Source: Mesorhizobium muleiense (GTDB taxonomy: Bacteria; Pseudomonadota; Alphaproteobacteria; Rhizobiales; Rhizobiaceae). From it: a DNA stretch of 64,000 nt. Within the stretch, counting starts at the first letter, position 1. Each line of letters starts with the position of its first letter. Shown piece after piece: positions 19,460-27,623 of this stretch. The DNA lies in NCBI RefSeq assembly GCF_900099905.1, contig NZ_FNEE01000006.1:186001-250000 (forward strand). The letters are read 5' to 3'. Below the pieces are notes generated by a model, which saw nothing but the letters and a program-made list of their open reading frames with translations, made no database searches and was not told the origin of the DNA. The position numbers and the translations under genes were made by a program.

Positions 19460-19505
19460 GTTTCAGTCGTAACGCAATTCCCGATTCCGGAAATCGCGTT
19501 GTAGC
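19460..19505 (+). promoter_or_regulatory. vir-box-like element upstream of methyltransferase gene
   Basis: GTTTCAGTCGTAAC followed by a region that parallels the 18,740 element (CGTAAC, CCG, GAAATC, TGTAGC in the same order and spacing, one gap). It matches 12 of 14 positions of the remembered vir box consensus. It sits 99 bases before the methyltransferase start. Confidence 0.5.
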
Positions 19506-19603
19506 ACTGATCGCCGATCGTGACGGTCCAACCGGGGCGGTCAGATGGATGCCCGGCGATCAGGAAAAGTCAAAACCAGATAAATCGATCAGGGAGTCAA
19601 ATA

Positions 19604-20479
19604 ATGGACAATCTGCTTGGCCAATACGCGCCGAAGATCGACCGCGATCAAGGCACCACGGATCCGCGTCCCTATGCCTTGGGCTACACGGAACGTGAAT
19701 TCCAGCGCCTGGAACTGCAGGGAGCGCTCATTCACGACCTTACCGAGGAATTCCTGCGCCGCGCGGGTATAGGACCGGGCATGCGCGTGCTCGACATTGG
19801 CTGCGGCGTCGGCGACGTCTCCTTGCTGGCCGGGAAGCTGGTCGGGCCCTCGGGAAGAGTGCTCGGCGTCGATCGCTCGGCGGGGGCAGTGGACATTGCC
19901 GAGCGGCGCGCCACCGAATCCGGCCAGTGTTACTGGACACGCTTTACCACAGGCGAGCTTGATACATTCTCACCCGACGAGACTTTCGATGCGGTGATCG
20001 GCAGGCTCGTCCTGATGTATCTGCCCGATCCGGCCGCAACCCTGCGCAGGCTTGTCGGGTTTCTTCGGCCGGGCGGCATCGTCGCCTTCCAGGAGATGGC
20101 GATGCCGCTCACCCGCAGTTTTCCAGAGGCGCCGCTGTTCAGCAAATGCCGCGGCTGGATAATCGAGACGATCGAGCGGGCAGGTTTCGAGGTCGACATG
20201 GGTGGCAGGCTACCGATGGTCTTCGCCGGCGCAGGGCTGCCGGCGCCGCAGATGAATTCCGCCGGCCTCGCCGGTAGCGGGCCCGACTCGCCGGTCTACG
20301 ACTATGTTGCCGAGACCTTGCGCAGCCTGATGCCGATGGCCGAGGCGGTCGGCGCCGCGACCGCCACCGAAATGAGGGTTGATACGCTCGCCGAGCGACT
20401 GCGCAGCGAGGCCGTCGAACAGCAGATGTGCATTATGCTGCCGCCCCTTGTCGGCGCATGGGCAAATACGCAGGGATGA
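19604..20479 (+). CDS. Class I SAM-dependent methyltransferase
   Basis: A 291-residue cytosolic methyltransferase. The SAM site is clear: VLDIGCGVGDVSLLAGKL near residue 61, then VLGVDRS, and LMYLPDPAATLRRL, a UbiE/Methyltransf_11-type pattern. The acceptor is unknown. An AGGGAG ribosome site fixes the start. It overlaps the alternative start of the cupin gene (ATGA), so the two are probably one operon, preceded by a vir-box-like element. Confidence 0.88.
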   Translation: MDNLLGQYAPKIDRDQGTTDPRPYALGYTEREFQRLELQGALIHDLTEEFLRRAGIGPGMRVLDIGCGVGDVSLLAGKLVGPSGRVLGVDRSAGAVDIAERRATESGQCYWTRFTTGELDTFSPDETFDAVIGRLVLMYLPDPAATLRRLVGFLRPGGIVAFQEMAMPLTRSFPEAPLFSKCRGWIIETIERAGFEVDMGGRLPMVFAGAGLPAPQMNSAGLAGSGPDSPVYDYVAETLRSLMPMAEAVGAATATEMRVDTLAERLRSEAVEQQMCIMLPPLVGAWANTQG

Positions 20480-20493
20480 CGAAGGAGGGATCG

Positions 20494-21024
20494 ATGCTCG
20501 ACACTGCCGTCAGCGAGCACGCGGGCCATCTCGTCGATCCATACAATGTCGAGACGCTCGACGTGCTGGGACCTGTGGTCCAGTTTCTTACACCGCCGCG
20601 CGATGACGAGCCTTGCGTCATGCGCGGCACCATACCGCCGGGCGTTATCGTGCCGCTGCACAGCCACGCCGACCCGGAGACCTTCATCCAGATGTCCGGC
20701 GAGATCGAAAGGCTTTCGCAGTCGCCGGAAGGCTTCGTCTGGGTATCCATCCGGCCGGGCGATATTTTCCACGTGCCGGGCGGGGCGAAGCACGCCTTTC
20801 GGAACCTGTCGACCGGGCCGGCCGTGATGATCCTCGTCAGCACGTCAACGATCGGCCGGTTCTTCCGGGAAATCGGCAAGCCGATCACCGGGGAAAGCAG
20901 GCATTCTGATCCTCCCTCAGCCGATGCGATGCAGCATTTCCTGAAGACCGCCGCGGCATATGGCTACTGGAACGCGACGCCGGAAGAGAATGCGAGTGTA
21001 GGTCTTTCATCGACGCCCCGCTGA
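20494..21024 (+). CDS. Cupin-domain protein
   Basis: A 176-residue single-cupin protein. Metal-binding cupin motifs are visible as PLHSHADPETFIQMSGE (His, His, Glu) and PGDIFHVPGGAKHAFRN (second-motif His). I pick the ATG at 20494 because AAGGAGG lies 6 bases upstream; an ATG at 20476 overlaps the methyltransferase stop. It may be a small dioxygenase, isomerase or sensor; the sequence does not tell. Probably cotranscribed with the methyltransferase. Confidence 0.85.
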   Translation: MLDTAVSEHAGHLVDPYNVETLDVLGPVVQFLTPPRDDEPCVMRGTIPPGVIVPLHSHADPETFIQMSGEIERLSQSPEGFVWVSIRPGDIFHVPGGAKHAFRNLSTGPAVMILVSTSTIGRFFREIGKPITGESRHSDPPSADAMQHFLKTAAAYGYWNATPEENASVGLSSTPR

Positions 21025-21125
21025 CCTGGACAGCGCCGGCAAAGCTTCCACGGCAATAGGCGGAGTCGCTGGGGCGATCTGTCAGGGCGCGGTGAATCGC
21101 TGCGCCGTGGCCCTGGCTCGGCGGC

Positions 21126-21818
21126 TCACGGGCCTGCTTCGAGGAAAGCCCGGGCAAACCCGGGTTGCGCTGCTTCTATCGTTCCATCGGGCAGCTTCAA
21201 AAGCCGGTCGATTGCGATGCCGTAGAGCCGCAGCCGATCGTCGAGCAGCCGCGCCGCTTCGTCGATATTGCCCTGCTCGGCCTTCAGCAGGGCGCGGTGC
21301 ATTACATCCCGAAAGATCAGCCGCAGCTGCAAGAACATCTCGGCGAAGGCTTCCGGGTCGGGCACATCGAAGATGCCTTCGTCTCTGCCTTTCCTGAGCA
21401 GATCGGTGATTATCGGCATGGCCAATTCCCTGGCCGCCTGGTCGACCCGATGGAAGAGGGCAAGGTTCTCGGGCCGGAACAGGACGAAAAATGTCCTGCG
21501 CATGTGCGGAGCAAGCTCGACGTTCAGCCGCCGCGAGCCGGCAAACAGGGCATTGAGCCGGCCAAGCCCATCGAGTGAGGGATCGTTGAGCACGGGCTGC
21601 AACTCGGTGAAGCTGTCTCGGGCGAGACGTGTGGCGAGCGCCTCCAGCAGGGCCTCTTTCGATGCGAAATAGTAGTAGAACGCGCCCTTCGACAGGCCGG
21701 CCTCGCGGATGATGTCGTTCACCGTCGTGTTGTCGTAGCCGCGCTCGAAGAAAAGCCGCTGGGCGCAGTCGAGGAGCTCGGCGGATCGTATCTCCGGCGG
21801 CTTTATCACTCGGGGCAA
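21126..21818 (-). CDS. TetR-family transcriptional repressor
   Basis: A 230-residue repressor with the N-terminal TetR helix-turn-helix: ILR-like start, AQRLFFERGYDNTTVNDIIREAG followed in pieces by LSKGAFYYYFASKEALLEAL. The C-terminal ligand domain is unassigned. It starts with TTG at 21818, with GAGG 7 bases upstream; GTG at 21809 is an alternative. It is divergent from the efflux operon, and a perfect palindrome in the spacer is its likely operator, so it probably represses both itself and the pump. Confidence 0.92.
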   Translation of the reverse strand: MPRVIKPPEIRSAELLDCAQRLFFERGYDNTTVNDIIREAGLSKGAFYYYFASKEALLEALATRLARDSFTELQPVLNDPSLDGLGRLNALFAGSRRLNVELAPHMRRTFFVLFRPENLALFHRVDQAARELAMPIITDLLRKGRDEGIFDVPDPEAFAEMFLQLRLIFRDVMHRALLKAEQGNIDEAARLLDDRLRLYGIAIDRLLKLPDGTIEAAQPGFARAFLEAGP

Positions 21819-21883
21819 AATCGAACCTCACAAAGTGCAGGTGGAGCAAGAGGAGCACGAACCGGAGCTTTATGCAACTTTTA

Positions 21884-21902
21884 TAGACCGACGGTCGGTC
21901 TA
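21884..21902. promoter_or_regulatory. Probable TetR operator
   Basis: TAGACCGAC-G-GTCGGTCTA, a perfect 19-base palindrome in the spacer between the TetR gene and the efflux operon. TetR-family repressors usually bind such palindromes. It lies 40 bases upstream of the adaptor start. Confidence 0.85.
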
Positions 21903-21941
21903 GTGCTATTATCTGTCACCGCAGGACATTCGGATTCGATC

Positions 21942-22967
21942 ATGAAGGAGAGTCCCTTGCGACGGATACGCTGGACTGTCGGCATCGTTGTTGTCGCGGC
22001 CGCGGCTGCGTTCGGCGCCTGGAATCTTTGGCAACCGGCCAAGGTTTCGGTGGTGACGCCACAACGCGGCGACGCGGCGGAAATCGTTTACGCGAGTGGC
22101 TCCGTCGAGCCGCGAACCTGGGCCAAGGTGACTCCGGTGGTTCGCGAAAGGATCGTCGAGCAATGCAATTGCGAGGGGTCGAGGGTTGCACAAGGCGACG
22201 TGCTCGCCAGGCTCGACGACAGCGAGGCCCGGGCCGTACTTGGCGAACTCGAAGCGCGTCAAGCGCTTGCCCAGGAAGAGCTCCGGCGGCTGACGGTGCT
22301 TGCCGAAAGGCGTGCGGCGAGCCAGCAGGCTCTCGATCGTGCGCAGAGCGAGCTCGGCCAGATCGAGGCGCTGGTCGCCGGACAGAAGGCGCGACTTGAC
22401 TCCTACGTGTTACGCGCGCCGAGCGCCGGTGTCGTGCTCAGGCAGGACGGCGAGGTGGGTGAGGTCGCCGAACTCGGCACGGTGTTGTTCTGGGTCGGCG
22501 AGCCGAAGCCGCTCCTCGTCGTCGCCGAGGTCAACGAGGAGGACATACCCCGGGTCGAGGTCGGCCAGCGCGCGCTGCTTAAATCCGACGCGTTCCCCAG
22601 GCAGAACCTGGAAGCCGTGGTCGACAGCATCACACCCAAGGGCGATCCGGTGACGAAGACCTATCGCGTCCGTTTCCGCCTGCCGGACGATACGCCGCTT
22701 CGTATCGGCATGTCGACCGACGTGAACATCGTCATCCGCGTTTCGAAAAATGCGCTGTTGATCCCGCCCGTTGCTGTGGACGGGAATAAGGTGTTCGTCG
22801 TCGAAGCCGACAAGGCCCGACGACATGAAATCCGAACCGGCATTCGCGGGACCAATGGCATCGAGGTTCTGTCGGCGCTCGATGAGAGGGCTCGCGTCGT
22901 CTCGCCCTATCCCGCCGACCTCACCGACGGCGCGCGTGTGAGCATCATCGGCGCCCAGGAGCGATGA
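21942..22967 (+). CDS. Efflux periplasmic adaptor (HlyD/MacA-like)
   Basis: Periplasmic membrane-fusion protein of an ABC efflux pump. One N-terminal helix (TVGIVVVAAAAAFGAWNLW) anchors it; then come the half lipoyl domain, a helical hairpin (~residues 85-140, DSEARAVLGELEARQALAQE) and the second lipoyl half (YVLRAPSAGVVLRQDGEVGE). Length 341. A TTG at 21957 preceded by AAGGAG is an alternative start 5 codons in. It starts the operon adaptor-permease-ATPase under TetR control. Substrate unknown. Confidence 0.88.
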   Translation: MKESPLRRIRWTVGIVVVAAAAAFGAWNLWQPAKVSVVTPQRGDAAEIVYASGSVEPRTWAKVTPVVRERIVEQCNCEGSRVAQGDVLARLDDSEARAVLGELEARQALAQEELRRLTVLAERRAASQQALDRAQSELGQIEALVAGQKARLDSYVLRAPSAGVVLRQDGEVGEVAELGTVLFWVGEPKPLLVVAEVNEEDIPRVEVGQRALLKSDAFPRQNLEAVVDSITPKGDPVTKTYRVRFRLPDDTPLRIGMSTDVNIVIRVSKNALLIPPVAVDGNKVFVVEADKARRHEIRTGIRGTNGIEVLSALDERARVVSPYPADLTDGARVSIIGAQER

Positions 22968-22973
22968 AGCACG

Positions 22974-24215
22974 ATGCCGCTCATCTTCGACCTCGCCCTC
23001 ACGCACATTGCCGGCCGCGGTCGCCAGACGCTGGTTGCCGTGATCGGCGTTGCGGTCGGTGTCGGATTCTCCATCGCCATGGCGGCGCTGATGCAGGGTG
23101 GGCAGGACGATTTCGTCAGGCAGCTCGTCGACACGATGCCGCATGTCGACATCACCGACGAGCAGCGCACAGCCCGCCGTCAACCGGCCGAGGATGCTTT
23201 TGCGACAGTGGCGATTTCCGGGCTCAGGCCGCGCGACGATCGCCGCGGCATCATCAACCCGACCGCCGCGACCTCCTGGCTGGAGAGCTGGATTCCCGGT
23301 CGGTTCGCGGCAAGCCTCAAAACGCAGGGTGTGATCCGCTTTTCCAGCCGCGAAGTCGGCGCGGCGATCATTGGCATCGAACCGGAGCGCGAGTCCGGCG
23401 TGTCGCCGATTGTCGGAAACTTCGTCGAAGGCAGCTTTTCGGCGCTTGCCGCGGGCGGCAACAACGTGCTCATCGGCGACACGATGGCGAGCCGGCTCGG
23501 CGCCGGGTTCGGTGACACGATAACGGCGGTTTCTGCCGAGGGACTGTCGCGCAACTTCAAGATCGCCGGCCTGTTCCACACCGGCACCACCGCGCGCGAC
23601 GAAGGCGAGGCCTATGTGCTTCTGAAAAACGCGCAGATCCTCTCGGCGCGTCCGAACGCCATCAACGAGATCCGCATCAAGCTCGACGATCCTGACCGCG
23701 CTCCGGCGGTGGCGCAGCGTGCCGAGGCCGAACTGGGCTACAAGGCGGTGGCGTGGCAGGAGGCCAATGAATCGATCCTCGAAGCGCTCGTCGTACGCAA
23801 CGTCATCATGTACACCGTTGTCGGTGCGATCATGCTGGTCGCTGGCTTCGGCATCTACAACATCATCTCCACCATCACGCACGAAAAGGCGCGCGACATC
23901 GCCATCATGAAGTCGCTTGGCTTCCCGGAATCCGACATGCGCCGGCTCTTTCTGCTGGAAGGCGTCGCGATCGGCGCTGCCGGCTCCGTGCTCGGCGGGC
24001 TGCTCGGCGTCTCCATGACCTATGCGCTGTCGCTGGTGCGTTTCGAGATCGCCGCGACCGGCCAGGAGATGACCCGCCTGCCGATCGCCTGGAGCTTGAT
24101 GCACTACGTCATCGCGTCGGCTTTCGCGCTGGGCTCGGCGGCAGTGGCCGGCTACCTGCCGGCGCGTCGTGCGGCGCGCCTGAACCCCGTCGAGATCATC
24201 AGAGGCGCGTCATGA
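22974..24215 (+). CDS. ABC transporter permease (FtsX/MacB-like)
   Basis: A 413-residue inner-membrane protein with the MacB/LolC topology: a helix near the N-terminus (LVAVIGVAVGVGFSIAMAAL), a large periplasmic domain (~40-275), then three helices at the C-terminus (VGAIMLVAGFGIYNIISTI, the EKARDIAIMKSLGF coupling region, and the final pair ending in PARRAARLNPVEIIRG). It begins 6 bases after the adaptor stop and overlaps the ATPase gene (ATGA). Confidence 0.9.
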   Translation: MPLIFDLALTHIAGRGRQTLVAVIGVAVGVGFSIAMAALMQGGQDDFVRQLVDTMPHVDITDEQRTARRQPAEDAFATVAISGLRPRDDRRGIINPTAATSWLESWIPGRFAASLKTQGVIRFSSREVGAAIIGIEPERESGVSPIVGNFVEGSFSALAAGGNNVLIGDTMASRLGAGFGDTITAVSAEGLSRNFKIAGLFHTGTTARDEGEAYVLLKNAQILSARPNAINEIRIKLDDPDRAPAVAQRAEAELGYKAVAWQEANESILEALVVRNVIMYTVVGAIMLVAGFGIYNIISTITHEKARDIAIMKSLGFPESDMRRLFLLEGVAIGAAGSVLGGLLGVSMTYALSLVRFEIAATGQEMTRLPIAWSLMHYVIASAFALGSAAVAGYLPARRAARLNPVEIIRGAS

Positions 24216-24883
24216 GCGCACTCATCGAGACCGAGAAACTGACCCGCGTGTTGCCCGAGACGGTTCCCGTCACGCTGGTCAAGGACATCACGCTGGCGAT
24301 CAACGAAAGGGAATTCGTCGCCGTCACCGGTCCCTCCGGCTCCGGAAAATCGTCATTGCTTTATCTGCTCGGGCTGCTCGACCGGCCGACCGCCGGGACG
24401 TTGACAATAGGCGGCCGCGACGCCGAGCCGATGAATGAGAGGGAGCGCGCGCGGACCAGGCTTTCGATGCTGGGCTTCGTGTTCCAGTTCCACTTTCTGC
24501 TGCCGGAGTTCACGGCGCGCGAAAATGTCGAAATCCCAATGCGCAAGCTTGGCCGGCTGGCGCGTCCTCAGATGCGCGAACGGGCCGGTGAACTGCTCTC
24601 ATCCCTGGGACTCGGCGAACATCTCGACAAGCGGCCTGACCAACTCTCGGGCGGCCAGCGTCAGCGCGTCGCGGTAGCACGCTCGCTCGCCAACGACCCG
24701 CCGCTTATCCTCGCCGATGAGCCGACGGGGAGCCTCGACAGCAAGAGCTCCGAGCAGGTCTTCGCAATCCTGGAGAACCTGGTGCGCGAGGGCGGCAAGA
24801 CCGTCGTGGCAGTTACGCATGATCTCGACATGGCGGCGCGCATGGATCGCCGCATTCACATCGTGGACGGGAAGATCGGCTGA
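24212..24883 (+). CDS. ABC transporter ATP-binding protein (MacB/LolD-like)
   Basis: A 223-residue ATPase with Walker A GPSGSGKSS, Q-loop FVFQFHFLLPEFTARENV, signature LSGGQRQRVAVARSL, Walker B LILADEPTGSLD and the switch His in AVTHDLD. It powers the pump formed with the previous two genes. With an adaptor and FtsX-type permease this looks like a MacAB-type exporter; an outer-membrane channel is not in this operon. Confidence 0.93.
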   Translation: MSALIETEKLTRVLPETVPVTLVKDITLAINEREFVAVTGPSGSGKSSLLYLLGLLDRPTAGTLTIGGRDAEPMNERERARTRLSMLGFVFQFHFLLPEFTARENVEIPMRKLGRLARPQMRERAGELLSSLGLGEHLDKRPDQLSGGQRQRVAVARSLANDPPLILADEPTGSLDSKSSEQVFAILENLVREGGKTVVAVTHDLDMAARMDRRIHIVDGKIG

Positions 24884-24952
24884 ACCGGAACCAATCGGCG
24901 TTGATGGGATCAGGCATGGCGCGAGCCTGTCCAATGATCATCGGGGTCGCGA

Positions 24953-25714
24953 TCAGGACACCCGCGCCGCGCCGAAATTGGCATCGAGCCAGGCTATTGC
25001 CTCGGTCACGTCGTCGAGACCATAGCTTGCAACCGTAGGCCCGCGCGGCTTCACGCGGATAGAGATGCCGATGGCCTCGTTTATTGCCTCGAAACCGTTT
25101 TCGTCCGAGGTGTCATCTCCGAGGAATACGGGGCGCCGGCCGGCAAAGGGCTGGATTTCCATGAAACGCCGGATGGCAGCTCCTTTGACGGCTTCCAGCG
25201 GCATGAGTTCCACGCCCGCGTTTCCCGCAATCACGCGGTACCCAGGCGGAAGTTGCGTCAGTGCCTGTTCGACAAGCTGCGTTGCCCGGGCAAGCAGTTG
25301 CGGCGCAGCGCGGGTATGGATGGCCAAGACCGGTCCCTTGCGCTCGATGTAGACCTTGCGTCCACCCAGTTCGGCTTCAATCTCGTCGGCAAGAGCCGCG
25401 ATATCCGCCGGAGCGTCGGCAATGTCGACTTGACCGTCCGCCGTCAACCGATGCTCGAGCCCGTACAGCCCTGCAACGCGCAGCTTCAGGGGATGAAACA
25501 GTCTGTCCACGGCAGCGACCGAACGTCCGGTGATGAAGGCGAGGGCGCCGCCCAGCCTTCGCTCGATATTTCCGAGAAGCTGACGCAGTTCGTCACCGAC
25601 GAAGACAGCGTCGGGATGAGCGGCATGTTCCAGCAAGGTGCCGTCGATATCGAGAAAAAGCGCCCATTGCCCTTCCGGCAGGTCGGGGGCTAGCGGCAGT
25701 CGAAGGTCCGTCAC
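24953..25714 (-). CDS. otsB: Trehalose-6-phosphate phosphatase OtsB
   Basis: HAD-family phosphatase making trehalose from trehalose-6-phosphate. The 253-residue protein has the nucleophile motif LFLDIDGTLLEHA, AFITGRSVAAVDRLF, the Lys region GAAIRRFM and the last motif FLGDDTSDENGFEAIN. It overlaps otsA by ATGA (otsA first on this strand), a classical otsA-otsB pair for osmoprotection. Confidence 0.95.
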   Translation of the reverse strand: MTDLRLPLAPDLPEGQWALFLDIDGTLLEHAAHPDAVFVGDELRQLLGNIERRLGGALAFITGRSVAAVDRLFHPLKLRVAGLYGLEHRLTADGQVDIADAPADIAALADEIEAELGGRKVYIERKGPVLAIHTRAAPQLLARATQLVEQALTQLPPGYRVIAGNAGVELMPLEAVKGAAIRRFMEIQPFAGRRPVFLGDDTSDENGFEAINEAIGISIRVKPRGPTVASYGLDDVTEAIAWLDANFGAARVS

Positions 25715-27471
25715 GACGCGGCCTTTCGTGCCCGCTCGAAGATGGAAACGACGTTGTTGCTGTTGGATGGCCGCTCGCCGTTGCCGGTCACCCCGCGTTT
25801 GCGAAGGCGCGCAGCGTCCAGCAGCATGCTGCCGGCCCAGCGATAGACGTTATTGTCGCGGACCATCTCGCGCATGGGCCGCATGCGCTCGCGCTGCTCG
25901 TCCGGCGTCATGGTCAACGCCTGTAGCAGCGCCTCGCTCATCATGGTCGCATCATAGGGATTGACGATCAGTGCCTCCAGGAGTTCGCGCGAAGCGCCGG
26001 CAAAGGTGCTGAGCAGCAGCACGCCCTGTTCGTCGTCGCGCGCCGCGACGAATTCCTTGGCGACCAGGTTCATGCCGTCATGCAGGCTGGTGACTATGCA
26101 TATGTCGGCGGCGCGATAGATCTCGTAGACCTGCTCCTGCGAGTGATGTTCGTCGAGCAACAGGACGGGACTGTAGTTCTCGCCGCCGTAGCGCTGGTTG
26201 AGCTCTTCGGCATAGCGAAGGCATTCGTCATGAAGTTGCTGGTAGGCCGGCAATGTGCCGCGGCTGGGCGCCGCAACCTGCAGGAAAACCACTTTGCCTA
26301 CCCGTTCGGGATATCGCGTAAACAATTCATCCAAGGCATGAAAGCGATCGGGAATGCCTTTGGTGTAGTCGAGGCGCTCGACGCCGACGCACAGTTTGAC
26401 GTTCGCCGGCAGCCCGAATCTTTCGCGGACACGGGCACGGCATTCCTCGACAGCCGGCAATCTTGCCAGCAGTTCGGCCGGCCATTCTATGGAAATGGGG
26501 TAAGCGTGGACCAGAGTCGGATGCCCACCATAGGAGATCGCCGCGTCCGCCCGTTCTATCCGGCTTTCCAGGATGCGATCGACGCTCTCGGTGAAATTAT
26601 TGGCATGAAACTGCGTGTGGAAGCCGATGATGGAGCTGCCGAGCAAACCTTCCAAGATCCGTTCACGCCATGGGCAGATGCTGTACACTTCGGAGTTGGG
26701 CCATGGGATATGCCAGAAAGTAATGATGATCGCCTCGGGCAAGCGCTCACGGATCATGCGCGGCAAGAGCGCGAAGTGGTAGTCCTGAACCAGCACGATC
26801 GGCCGCTCGTTGCGCGCTTCGGCAACCACCGTATCGGCGAACTTCCGGTTCACGGCCTCATAGACCTGCCAGTCCGACGCCCGAAAAATCGGGCGAGTGA
26901 AGGCGATATGACAAAGCGGCCACAGACCTTCATTGGCGAAGCCTAGATAATAGGCCTGGTATTCTTCCTCGGTCAGCCAGACCCTGCGCAGCGTGTAGGA
27001 CGGATTGCCGGGCGGCACCTCGACCCGGTCGTTCTCGTCGACGGTGAGACGGTCCGCTGTTCCGCCGCCATACGCAATCCAGGTGCCGGCACAGGCGCGT
27101 GTGATCGGCTCAAGTGCCGAAACCAGTCCGCTGGCCGGCACTAGGAGCTCGATGCCATCATCCCTGGTGTTGTGGATGTAGGGCTCGCGGTTGGATACGA
27201 CGATCACCTGCGTCTCCGGCAGATCGTCGGCCAGGATCTTGCGCAACGTGTCGGGCGACCATGTGATCAGCGCTGCATCGGCCGAGTGGCCATTCTTTTC
27301 AAACTCCCGCAGCACGGTGCGAGCCGCTTCCGAAGCCAAGTCATCGCCTGCGGAGGATGCGGCCGCTGGTATGTGGCGCCAGCGGGATATCGAGAACACC
27401 AGGGCAACAGCGGAAAGGCCAAGGCTTGCAATGATTAGAACCCAGAGTACCTCTATGCCAAAGTCTGACAT
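25711..27471 (-). CDS. otsA: Trehalose-6-phosphate synthase OtsA with an N-terminal membrane segment
   Basis: GT20 enzyme joining UDP-glucose and glucose-6-phosphate. Family motifs include [62 protein letters not shown] and [17 protein letters not shown]. Unusually, ~95 residues precede the catalytic domain, opening with [19 protein letters not shown] and a clear membrane helix, so the enzyme may sit on the inner membrane. An ATG at 27507 would add 12 residues. The gene couples to otsB by overlap. Confidence 0.93.
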   Translation of the reverse strand: MSDFGIEVLWVLIIASLGLSAVALVFSISRWRHIPAAASSAGDDLASEAARTVLREFEKNGHSADAALITWSPDTLRKILADDLPETQVIVVSNREPYIHNTRDDGIELLVPASGLVSALEPITRACAGTWIAYGGGTADRLTVDENDRVEVPPGNPSYTLRRVWLTEEEYQAYYLGFANEGLWPLCHIAFTRPIFRASDWQVYEAVNRKFADTVVAEARNERPIVLVQDYHFALLPRMIRERLPEAIIITFWHIPWPNSEVYSICPWRERILEGLLGSSIIGFHTQFHANNFTESVDRILESRIERADAAISYGGHPTLVHAYPISIEWPAELLARLPAVEECRARVRERFGLPANVKLCVGVERLDYTKGIPDRFHALDELFTRYPERVGKVVFLQVAAPSRGTLPAYQQLHDECLRYAEELNQRYGGENYSPVLLLDEHHSQEQVYEIYRAADICIVTSLHDGMNLVAKEFVAARDDEQGVLLLSTFAGASRELLEALIVNPYDATMMSEALLQALTMTPDEQRERMRPMREMVRDNNVYRWAGSMLLDAARLRKRGVTGNGERPSNSNNVVSIFERARKAAS

Positions 27472-27623
27472 GGGAACAACGATCTTCTCCGGCCGGTCGG
27501 TGGCCATTTTATTTGTTTTTCGAATTCGCGGCCGCCAATCAGCTGCCGTGCGTCGGAACGCTCGGACGGGCCATCGGTTCCGCTAATTGCAGCCCCGCGG
27601 TTGGTTCCATGCGAAAAGCCAAG

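Noticed and set aside
22410..24104. A 564-residue minus-strand open frame
   Set aside because: Antisense to the efflux adaptor and permease; composition is typical of GC-rich shadow frames.
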